Origin: Candidatus Kaiserbacteria bacterium RIFCSPLOWO2_01_FULL_54_20
GTDB taxonomy: Bacteria; Patescibacteriota; Minisyncoccia; Phycocordibacterales; UBA2100
Direction: 5' to 3'
Assembly: GCA_001783355.1 (NCBI GenBank)
Contig: MFMA01000013.1
Location: 1-19,275, forward strand
Length of the DNA stretch: 19,275 nucleotides
The number at the start of each line of letters is the position of its first letter. The stretch's first letter is position 1. Positions 13,218 through 18,869 of the stretch are shown here, in pieces. The position numbers were made by a program, and so were the translations under genes. Under the pieces are notes generated by a model, which did no database searches, was not told the DNA's origin, and saw only the letters and a program-made list of their open reading frames with translations.

Positions 13218-14564
13218 ATGAGTGCGATGGAGGAGGCCGGCGGCAAAACCCTCGTCACGCCGGGAGCAAAATATGAGCAAATGGGGAAGATTCCCTTTTT
13301 TGCCGGTTACGACCCCGAAAGTAAAAAACTAACGCTTCGCGGCGCGACGCACTTTCCGCCTGAGGTGCTGGACTTCGCTGATTCGATAGAAATTCTTGAT
13401 GCCTCGAATTGCGGGCTATCCGCTTTACCTCAAGATTTCGGACGCTTGCGAAATCTCAAGGTCGCTTTCTTTTCTAACAATCTGTTTGAAGAAATCCCGG
13501 AAGTTCTTTCCCAATGCTCAAATCTTTCCATGCTGGCCTTCAAATCGTGCAAAATTGCCCGGTTTCCGGAAAACGCACTCCCCCCTAGTATTCGATGGTT
13601 AATGCTTACCGACAACCTTCTCACAGAACTACCGGCTTCTATCGGCGCATTAACACACCTGCAAAAACTCGCGTTGGCAGGAAATCGCCTCAGCTCTCTG
13701 CCCGATGAAATGGCCGCATGCCGGGAGTTGGAGCTTCTCCGCATCTCGGCCAATAACTTTACGTCACCGCCACCCGACTGGCTTTTCAGTCTTCCTCGCC
13801 TCGCTTGGTATGGGGACGCCGGCAATCCTTTTTCCGCCAAGAGTGCCGTAGAACAAACTCCTCTGTCGGAGATATCCTGGAATGAGATAGCACTCGGTCG
13901 AATGATAAACGAAAGCCCCTCGACGACCGTTTACGAAGCCACGGTTACGGCGACGGATGAGCGAGTAGCGGTAAAAATATTTAAAACGGGATTGGCAAGT
14001 GACGGGTACCCCGCCGACGATATGCACGCATCTATTGCGGCAGGGGAACATGAAAATCTCATACGAATCATCGGGCAACTTACGCAAACTCCGGACGATA
14101 AACATGGGCTTGTTCTTTCACTCGTCCCCTCTACGTATACGAAGCTCGGCCTTCCTCCTAATTTCGATACATGCACGCGAGATACGTTTCCTGAGAGCGT
14201 TTCTTTTTCCTTGCCTTATGTCAGGAATGTCCTACGGGGTGTGGCTTCGGCAGGAAGACATCTGCACGGGCACGGATTGGCGCACGGAGATCTCTACGCC
14301 CACAACACCCTCTCAAATGCCGAGGGACATTCTTTGCTCGGAGATTTTGGCGCGGCATCACTTTATGACCCATCGTCAGGCAAAGCACGGGAGCGATTGG
14401 ATGTAAGGGCATTCGGGTGTCTCATGGACGACCTCTTGAGTCGGTGTGAGAAAGGTAGTCCTACGGAGGACATCGCAAAGCTGCGAAGTTTACAAGACGC
14501 TTGTATGAACGCAAGCGTATCGGAGCGTCCGCTGTTCAGTGAAATTTGTGAGGCTTTGAAGTAA
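13218..14564 (+). CDS. Leucine-rich-repeat protein with C-terminal protein-kinase domain
   Basis: A 448-aa fusion. Residues 38-205 form about seven leucine-rich repeats of the bacterial type, for example LPASIGALTHLQKLALAGNR (138-157). Residues 225-448 are a compact Ser/Thr-type kinase: a degenerate Gly loop LGRMINESPSTTVYEA, the ATP-anchoring Lys253 in RVAVKIFK, the catalytic loop HGDLYAHN (356-363, HGD for HRD, with Asp358 and Asn363), and DFG at 376-378. Key residues are kept, so it should be active, although the activation segment is short. There is no membrane helix; it is cytoplasmic. LRR-kinase proteins of this layout occur in scattered bacteria; the substrate is unknown. It begins 39 bp after obgE and is bracketed by a 36-bp direct repeat of the obgE 3' end, which suggests acquisition. 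Confidence 0.9.
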   Translation: MSAMEEAGGKTLVTPGAKYEQMGKIPFFAGYDPESKKLTLRGATHFPPEVLDFADSIEILDASNCGLSALPQDFGRLRNLKVAFFSNNLFEEIPEVLSQCSNLSMLAFKSCKIARFPENALPPSIRWLMLTDNLLTELPASIGALTHLQKLALAGNRLSSLPDEMAACRELELLRISANNFTSPPPDWLFSLPRLAWYGDAGNPFSAKSAVEQTPLSEISWNEIALGRMINESPSTTVYEATVTATDERVAVKIFKTGLASDGYPADDMHASIAAGEHENLIRIIGQLTQTPDDKHGLVLSLVPSTYTKLGLPPNFDTCTRDTFPESVSFSLPYVRNVLRGVASAGRHLHGHGLAHGDLYAHNTLSNAEGHSLLGDFGAASLYDPSSGKARERLDVRAFGCLMDDLLSRCEKGSPTEDIAKLRSLQDACMNASVSERPLFSEICEALK

Positions 14565-14578
14565 GAGGGCCGGAGAGC

Positions 14579-14638
14579 ATCGACGAGGTCAAAAAGATAC
14601 TCAACAGCATCAAGGTCACAGAGGGTATCGAGAGTTGA
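14579..14638 (+). pseudogene. Remnant second copy of the obgE 3' end
   Basis: The 36-bp identity to obgE (14580-14615) is in the obgE reading frame and continues as VTEGIES-stop (TGA at 14636-14638), an alternative Obg C-terminus differing from the present DEKGL-stop. It starts 15 bp after the kinase stop codon. There is no start codon and no upstream Obg sequence, so it is a disconnected tail. It may be the original obgE end displaced by insertion of the kinase gene. The stretch 14639-14747 contains only a possible promoter. Confidence 0.85.
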
Positions 14639-14693
14639 ATGAACGGGTCTCGATCGTACAGCGCCGGTATTTCTAGGTGAGATCGATACATCG

Positions 14694-14702
14694 TGCTATA
14701 GT
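14694..14702 (+). promoter_or_regulatory. Extended -10 upstream of the Pro/Ala/Thr-rich ORF
   Basis: TGC-TATAGT is a good extended -10 (5 of 6 to consensus). A start near 14709 would give a leader of about 40 nt before the ATG at 14748. No -35 is evident. Confidence 0.45.
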
Positions 14703-14747
14703 GTTTATGAAGGTCGCATCTCGTTTACCAGAACAATATTTCCTGCT

Positions 14748-14864
14748 ATGACCGATGAAACAAAACCGGCTACGCCGGCGGCTGTGCCTCAAACGCCAGT
14801 GGCCTCGACGACGCCTGCGACTCCCGCAGCGCCAGCGACTCCCGCAACTAACCCTGTTGCATAA
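14748..14864 (+). CDS. Small Pro/Ala/Thr-rich ORF, 38 aa
   Basis: MTDETKPATPAAVPQTPVAS is followed by TTPATPAAPATPATNPVA and a stop. It is low-complexity, with repeated (T/A)-T-P-A units, disordered, without signal peptide. The unit is flanked by a -10 box and, immediately after the stop, a strong terminator, which supports expression of something here. No ribosome-binding site is clear. I recognise no family; such sequences resemble the linkers of secreted proteins, so a decayed fragment of a larger gene is an alternative. Confidence 0.5.
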   Translation: MTDETKPATPAAVPQTPVASTTPATPAAPATPATNPVA

Positions 14865-14865
14865 A

Positions 14866-14902
14866 GAAAATCGCCGGCTTTCACGCCGGCGTTCTCTTTT
14901 TT
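14866..14902 (+). terminator. Intrinsic terminator
   Basis: CGCCGGC (14872-14878) pairs with GCCGGCG (14885-14891) around a 6-nt loop, with A-rich sequence before and a TCTCTTTTTT tail. It begins two bases after the stop codon of the 38-aa ORF. Confidence 0.9.
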
Positions 14903-14937
14903 CAGTGTGGTAGGGTGCGGCTGGCAAGCCAATATGG

Positions 14938-14943
14938 TACTAT
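14938..14943 (+). promoter_or_regulatory. Extended -10 of the hydrophobic microprotein gene
   Basis: TGG-TACTAT ends 7 bp before the ATG at 14951 and lies just past a terminator, so a new transcript must start here. It predicts a leaderless message. Confidence 0.5.
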
Positions 14944-14950
14944 TTTCGTT

Positions 14951-15088
14951 ATGGATACGGTAACGCTCATCCTACAGACCCTGCTTTCATTTCTCCTCCA
15001 GTTCGTCACGCTCTTCGTAAATTTTCTTATCTCCGTTCTCACGCTCTTTCTCGATTTCTTCCGAAACCTGATCGGTTTTGCATCATAG
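14951..15088 (+). CDS. Hydrophobic microprotein, 45 aa
   Basis: MDTVTLILQTLLSFLLQFVT is followed by LFVNFLISVLTLFLDFFRNL and IGFAS. Leu and Phe dominate and polar residues recur every 3-4 positions, giving one long membrane-spanning or membrane-surface helix. Small proteins of this type include type I toxins and membrane regulators, but there is no homology evidence. It has its own extended -10, no Shine-Dalgarno, and the next ORF starts 8 bp after its stop, so the two are probably co-transcribed. Confidence 0.6.
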   Translation: MDTVTLILQTLLSFLLQFVTLFVNFLISVLTLFLDFFRNLIGFAS

Positions 15089-15096
15089 ATACCCAT

Positions 15097-15279
15097 ATGA
15101 ACACGCAAAAAAAGAAGCGGGGAGTTGCTCGCGGCTCGGCGCGATGGTACGCAAGCCGGCTTGAGGGCGTGCGAAAAAATCTCGGCATCACAAAGGTTAG
15201 GAAATCAAAAGGCGCACGAAAAGGACGGCATTTAAAAAAGTCGGTGAGGGCTCGCGCTTCCAAGAAGCGAACAGTTTAA
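15097..15279 (+). CDS. Small highly basic protein, 60 aa
   Basis: MNTQKKKRGVARGSARWYAS is followed by RLEGVRKNLGITKVRKSKGA and a Lys/Arg-rich tail ending ARASKKRTV. About 40 percent of residues are Lys or Arg and there are no acidic clusters, so it probably binds nucleic acid. It resembles no ribosomal protein I can name. It follows the hydrophobic microprotein by 8 bp and precedes lysC, which has its own promoter, so the two small ORFs form one unit. Confidence 0.55.
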   Translation: MNTQKKKRGVARGSARWYASRLEGVRKNLGITKVRKSKGARKGRHLKKSVRARASKKRTV

Positions 15280-15321
15280 ATGGCCTCGTGCCAAGCCGTC
15301 GGATGGTGAAGGATTGACACT

Positions 15322-15350
15322 TTGACAAAATGTTTTGTACTTGGTAGCTT
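15322..15350 (+). promoter_or_regulatory. lysC promoter
   Basis: TTGACA (15322-15327), a 17-bp spacer and TAGCTT (15345-15350) preceded by TGG (extended -10). A second TTGACA lies at 15314-15319. The ATG at 15360 is 9 bp after the -10, leaving a leader of only 2-3 nt, so no lysine riboswitch or attenuator can be present. Confidence 0.65.
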
Positions 15351-15359
15351 CTATCAGAT

Positions 15360-16730
15360 ATGGCTGCGAGGGGGATTAAAGTCGCGAAATTCGGCGGCAC
15401 TTCGATGGGCTCCGCTGAAGCGATGCGGCGAGTCATCTCCGTCGTTCGCAGGCCGCAGAGAGACGCGCGTATTGCCGCCGTCATCGTTTCCGCGATGAGC
15501 GGTGTGACCGACCAGCTCATCAAGATAGCGGTGCTCGCATCGAAAAAGGATTTTTCATACAAAGAGCTCCTTGCCGCTCTTGAGACGCGGCATCTTGATA
15601 CCGTGGAGAAGCTCGTCAGTGAACGGAATCAAGCGAAAGCCCGCGTCGAGATAGAGAAAATGTTCCGATACCTTTCCGAGGCGGTTCAGGGTATTCGGCT
15701 CATGCGCGACCTTTCTCCGCAGACGCTCGACTACATAATGAGCTACGGTGAGCGACTCTCCGCGCACCTCCTCACGGAGGCAATGAACGATCAGGGAGTT
15801 GCCGCAGAATATCTCAACGCGCGGAAGATAATCGTAACGAACGGACACTTTGGAGCGGCGAGCGTGGACTTCAAGGCAACGAATATAGCTACGCAGAAAT
15901 ACTTCCGCACACACAAAAAGCTTCAGATAGTGACGGGATTCATTGGCGCGTCGCCAGATAAAAAAACAACGACCTTAGGCCGCGGCGGGAGCGACTACAG
16001 CGCAGCCATCGTCGGGGCGGCGCTCGGCGCGCGTGTGATAGAAATATGGACGGATGTTTCCGGCGTTTATACCGCCGATCCGCGCCTCGTTAAGAACGCA
16101 AAGGTTGTGCCCGAACTCGCCTTCGAAGAAGCCGGTGAGCTTGCGTACTTCGGCGCAAAAGTCCTTCACCCGAAAACAATACTGCCGGCGATGCGAGAGA
16201 AGATACCGGTCCGTGTTCTCAATACCTTTAAGCCGGCCGACAAAGGCACGACGATAGTTTCCAGTTTTGCCGAACGAAAGGTCAAAAGCCACACGGTCGA
16301 AGCACTCACGTTCAAACGCCCGGTCATCGTCATCCATCTGCAATCACCCGAATTCTTCGACGTCAACGGTCTCATGGCCAGAATATTCGAGATATTCGAC
16401 GGATATCGCACCAGCGTTGATATCGTTGCGACCTCGGTTGCGGGCGTCACGCTCACTATCGACAGCGATAAGCACTTGAACGAGATAGTAGAGAGGCTCA
16501 AGAAGCTTGGCAGTGTCAGTGTCGTGAGAGGAAAGGCGATCGTGTGCGCCGTGGGCGGTAGCGTGAACGTTGCGGGAGTCGCCGGAAAGATGTTCACCGC
16601 TCTCGGAAAGAACAATATCGCCGTCGAACTTATCTCGCAGGCAGCTTCGGGCATCTCAATCACGTTCGTAGTGCGCGAGCGCGACGCCGAGAAGGCACTC
16701 AAGGTGCTTCACAAAGCATACATCAGTTAG
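15360..16730 (+). CDS. lysC: Aspartate kinase
   Basis: Phosphorylates aspartate, the first step towards lysine, threonine, methionine and diaminopimelate. The 456-aa monofunctional enzyme begins KVAKFGGTSMGSAEAMRRV (7-25) with the ATP/Asp-binding KFGGTS. SYGERLSAHLL (128-138), TLGRGGSDYSAA (205-216) and EIWTDVSGVYTADPR (227-241) follow, then KVLHPKTI (267-274). Two C-terminal ACT domains (about 310-456) are expected to bind the feedback inhibitor. No dehydrogenase domain is fused. It is followed 12 bp later by asd, the next enzyme in the pathway. Presence of this pathway is unusual in a lineage generally poor in amino-acid biosynthesis; peptidoglycan diaminopimelate supply is one possible purpose. 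Confidence 0.96.
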   Translation: MAARGIKVAKFGGTSMGSAEAMRRVISVVRRPQRDARIAAVIVSAMSGVTDQLIKIAVLASKKDFSYKELLAALETRHLDTVEKLVSERNQAKARVEIEKMFRYLSEAVQGIRLMRDLSPQTLDYIMSYGERLSAHLLTEAMNDQGVAAEYLNARKIIVTNGHFGAASVDFKATNIATQKYFRTHKKLQIVTGFIGASPDKKTTTLGRGGSDYSAAIVGAALGARVIEIWTDVSGVYTADPRLVKNAKVVPELAFEEAGELAYFGAKVLHPKTILPAMREKIPVRVLNTFKPADKGTTIVSSFAERKVKSHTVEALTFKRPVIVIHLQSPEFFDVNGLMARIFEIFDGYRTSVDIVATSVAGVTLTIDSDKHLNEIVERLKKLGSVSVVRGKAIVCAVGGSVNVAGVAGKMFTALGKNNIAVELISQAASGISITFVVRERDAEKALKVLHKAYIS

Positions 16731-16736
16731 TACAGT
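16731..16736 (+). promoter_or_regulatory. -10-like box between lysC and asd
   Basis: TACAGT starts at the base after the lysC stop codon and ends exactly 6 bp before the asd ATG. It could give asd its own leaderless transcript besides read-through from lysC; no ribosome-binding site is visible. Confidence 0.4.
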
Positions 16737-16742
16737 TGAATC

Positions 16743-17831
16743 ATGAAGAAAATTCCAGTAGGAATCCTCGGCGCGACAGGCATGGTCGGGCAAAAGTACA
16801 TCGAGTTGCTGCAGAACCATCCGTGGTTCGAGGTTGTATATGTGGCGGCTTCGCCGCAATCGGCGGGCAAGAAGTACAAGGACGCGCTGAAGAGCGGCTG
16901 GGTGGTCGGTGGCGAATTGCCGGAGGCTGTGGCGAACCTCACGGTGCAGGACGTCGCCGATGTCCAAAAAGCCGCAGGGGTATGCAAATTCGTCTTCTCC
17001 GCTTTCGAAATGCCTGAGAAAGACATGATACGAAAATTCGAGGAGAGCTACGCGGCCGCGGGCATGCCTGTCATCTCGAATGCTTCCGCGCACCGATGGA
17101 CAGAGAACGTGCCGATGCTCATCGGGGAGATAAATCCTCATCACCTCGATATCATCCCCGCACAGCAGAAGGCGAACGGCTGGAAAAAGGGCTTCATCGT
17201 CGTGAAGCCCAATTGCTCGCTCCAGAGCTATCTGACGCCTATCCATGCCCTTATGGAGGCAGGCTATGAGGTGCAGAAGCTCATCATCACGACCCTACAG
17301 GCCGTTTCCGGGGCCGGATACCCGGGGGTCGCAAGCTGGGACATCGTAGACAACGTCGTGCCATTCATCGGCGGCGAGGAGGAGAAAACAGAGCAAGAGC
17401 CGCTCAAAATACTCGGCGAGGCGAAGGGTGGGAAATTCGTTCCGCACAAAGGCCTCGCGATATCGGCGCACTGCAACCGCGTGCCGGTTTCCGACGGTCA
17501 CCTTGCCTGCGTCAACATTCTCTTCGGCAAAAAGAAGCCGAGCCGCGAGAAGATACTCGATATTTGGAAGAAATTCCGCGGTGAACCGCAGAAACTCGAC
17601 TTGCCATTCGCGCCTAAGCAGCCGATCATCTATCGCGAAGAGCCGAATCGTCCGCAGCCGAAAAAAGACCGCGACGCCGACAAGGGAATGGCAGTCACCG
17701 TCGGACGCCTGCGAGAAGACAACATCTTCGATTTCAAATTCGCGGCACTCTCGCACAACACCATCCGCGGCGCCGCCGGCGGCGGCATCCTGAACGCCGA
17801 ACTCGCATTCAAGAAAGGACTCGTTTCTTGA
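16743..17831 (+). CDS. asd: Aspartate-semialdehyde dehydrogenase (archaeal/fungal-type)
   Basis: Reduces aspartyl phosphate to aspartate semialdehyde with NADPH. The 362-aa protein starts IPVGILGATGMVGQKYIELL (4-23), the Rossmann nucleotide-binding site. The catalytic Cys158 sits in VVKPNCSLQSYLTP (153-166), and the substrate-binding/proton-relay part is ISAHCNRVPVSDGHLA (240-255) with Arg246 and His253. The sequence around Cys158 and the SAHCNRVPV segment resemble the archaeal/fungal subgroup more than the E. coli enzyme. It follows lysC closely. Its last 23 bp overlap tail-to-tail with the ProC-like gene on the other strand, and its 3' end is repeated at 18814-18841. Confidence 0.95.
   Translation: MKKIPVGILGATGMVGQKYIELLQNHPWFEVVYVAASPQSAGKKYKDALKSGWVVGGELPEAVANLTVQDVADVQKAAGVCKFVFSAFEMPEKDMIRKFEESYAAAGMPVISNASAHRWTENVPMLIGEINPHHLDIIPAQQKANGWKKGFIVVKPNCSLQSYLTPIHALMEAGYEVQKLIITTLQAVSGAGYPGVASWDIVDNVVPFIGGEEEKTEQEPLKILGEAKGGKFVPHKGLAISAHCNRVPVSDGHLACVNILFGKKKPSREKILDIWKKFRGEPQKLDLPFAPKQPIIYREEPNRPQPKKDRDADKGMAVTVGRLREDNIFDFKFAALSHNTIRGAAGGGILNAELAFKKGLVS
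17791..17818 (+). repeat. Direct repeat copy 1: 3' end of asd
   Basis: These 28 bases, encoding LNAELAFKKG, match 18814-18841 at 26 of 28 positions. The copies flank the ProC-like gene. The right part of this copy also encodes the last residues of that gene on the opposite strand. Confidence 0.9.
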
Positions 17832-18597
17832 TCTCCTCCTGCCGTCTCGTGATCGCCTCGGAAAGTTCCTCAGGTGAGATACGGGGGTTGTCGTTCAGCG
17901 CATGAAGAGCCGCTTCCGTCACGCCCCCTTTCGTCGCCATTTTTTTGAGGAGTTCGTCGGGTTCGCCCTTTGGCGCGGTGGCAAGAAGTTCCTGTGGATA
18001 CGAATGAAATAACCAGGCGAGATATTTCAGGTGCTCGGCGACGTCCATATCCGGATGCACCTTTGAATAGAGGAGTGTTGTATATAGGTGTGTGATACCG
18101 GGGGTAAAGGCATCGAATCTTTGTTCGTCGTCGAAAATAATATTTCTTTTCCCGAGCCGCTCAAAGATCCAGCGATAATTGCACTCGTCGAAGTCGAGGC
18201 CCTTCACGTAGCCCATGTAGTTCCACCATGGATCAGCCATTGCTCGCGCGACAGGACGCCCCGTGATATCCCGGATGCTTTTCATAGGGACTCCTACTGC
18301 GAACGACAGGATCTGTGCTCGCGGTTTGAGTGTTTGGTGTATATCTGCGGCAAGAGCAGTAAGATGCTGTGGCTGCACTGTGATGATCACCAAATCCGAT
18401 CGAGACGCGATTTCAGGGTTGTGATTCTTGTCGACGGTGCCGGTGACACGCATCTCCGGCGGTTTTATCTCGTCCAGTCGTTTCGCAAGGCTCTGTCCGA
18501 AGTGTCCCTGTGCACCCAAAATTCCGATGTTTGTTTGCTGCATGTTTTCAAACCCGTTGTCTTGGTCTTCTGTGCCTTGCCGCATTTTTTCCACCAT
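17809..18597 (-). CDS. Pyrroline-5-carboxylate reductase-like (ProC family) protein
   Basis: A 262-aa NAD(P)-dependent oxidoreductase. After a 20-residue leader the Rossmann start is TNIGILGAQGHFGQSLAKRL (22-41). SDLVIITVQPQHL (67-79) is the second nucleotide-contacting segment, and ILSFAVGVPMKSI plus VARAMADPWWNYMG (114-128) correspond to the ProC 'isi.aGi' and 'vvRvMPN' segments. The helical dimerisation part includes ATKGGVTEAALHAL, the ProC 'GGvTeaal' signature. The MPN motif is changed to MAD and followed by WW, so the substrate may not be pyrroline carboxylate. A start at the internal Met19 would match the family better. TATGAT ends 6 bp before the ATG at 18597. The gene is bracketed by copies of the asd 3' end. 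Confidence 0.85.
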   Translation of the reverse strand: MVEKMRQGTEDQDNGFENMQQTNIGILGAQGHFGQSLAKRLDEIKPPEMRVTGTVDKNHNPEIASRSDLVIITVQPQHLTALAADIHQTLKPRAQILSFAVGVPMKSIRDITGRPVARAMADPWWNYMGYVKGLDFDECNYRWIFERLGKRNIIFDDEQRFDAFTPGITHLYTTLLYSKVHPDMDVAEHLKYLAWLFHSYPQELLATAPKGEPDELLKKMATKGGVTEAALHALNDNPRISPEELSEAITRRQEEIKKRVLS

Positions 18598-18603
18598 TCC
18601 TAC

Positions 18604-18609
18604 ATCATA
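18604..18609 (-). promoter_or_regulatory. -10-like box of the ProC-like gene
   Basis: TATGAT on the minus strand (5 of 6 to consensus) ends exactly 6 bp before the ATG at 18597, predicting a leaderless message. Confidence 0.5.
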
Positions 18610-18641
18610 GCCTACCAGGGGACGATGGGCATAACGATATA

Positions 18642-18662
18642 CGGTGAGATGTTATCTCACTG
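18642..18662. repeat. 21-bp palindrome, first copy
   Basis: Arms GTGAGAT and ATCTCAC around a GTT loop. It matches the copy at 18849-18869 at 20 of 21 positions. It lies upstream of the ProC-like gene. No T-run follows, so a simple intrinsic terminator is unlikely; a protein-binding site or REP-like unit fits better. Confidence 0.8.
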
Positions 18663-18700
18663 TGTTTCGATTTACGGCATTTGACAGAGAGTGAAACTTT

Positions 18701-18726
18701 CGCCTCAAATCTTGAGAAATGAGGCG
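18701..18726. repeat. Hairpin CGCCTCA/TGAGGCG
   Basis: CGCCTCA (18701-18707) pairs with TGAGGCG (18720-18726). TTGAGGCG recurs at 18741-18748 and could pair alternatively with the first arm. There is no T-tail. It is part of the gene-free stretch 18610-18863, which holds only palindromes and the asd remnant. Confidence 0.5.
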
Positions 18727-18787
18727 ATTCGGCGTTCGCCTTGAGGCGATTATGGCACGTTAATGGCGGACGAAAAACTGCCCTCGA

Positions 18788-18810
18788 TCATCAAGGCGAC
18801 GCCTTGATGA
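18788..18810. repeat. Perfect 10-bp hairpin with 3-nt loop
   Basis: TCATCAAGGC (18788-18797) and GCCTTGATGA (18801-18810) are exact complements around GAC. It sits directly before the asd 3' remnant. Confidence 0.75.
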
Positions 18811-18812
18811 CG

Positions 18813-18854
18813 TTGAACGCCGAACTCGCGTTCAGGAAAGGGTGCTTACAGTGA
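18813..18854 (+). pseudogene. Remnant second copy of the asd 3' end
   Basis: In the asd frame this reads LNAELAFRKG then CLQ-stop (TGA 18852-18854), against LNAELAFKKGLVS-stop in the intact gene. Twenty-six of 28 bases (18814-18841) match 17791-17818. No start codon or longer asd sequence precedes it. Its stop codon lies in the second 21-bp palindrome. Confidence 0.8.
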
Positions 18855-18869
18855 GATGTTATCTCACTG
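18849..18869. repeat. 21-bp palindrome, second copy
   Basis: A perfect 9-bp stem, CAGTGAGAT (18849-18857) with ATCTCACTG (18861-18869), and a GTT loop. On each strand it supplies the codons CAG-TGA that end a reading frame: the asd remnant on plus and the toxin gene on minus. Confidence 0.85.

Noticed and set aside
14707..14751. A 14-codon ORF overlapping the start of the 38-aa Pro/Ala/Thr-rich ORF by ATGA, like a leader peptide.
   Set aside because: Its ATG is only 4 bp after the TATAGT box, so transcription would start inside it; the overlap is probably chance.
15290..15359. Lysine riboswitch upstream of lysC.
   Set aside because: The lysC promoter places the transcript start 2-3 nt before the ATG, and the 80-bp gap has no riboswitch-like stems.
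16656..17246. Long minus-strand open frame across the lysC/asd junction.
   Set aside because: It lies wholly opposite two well-supported genes and shows no family motif.
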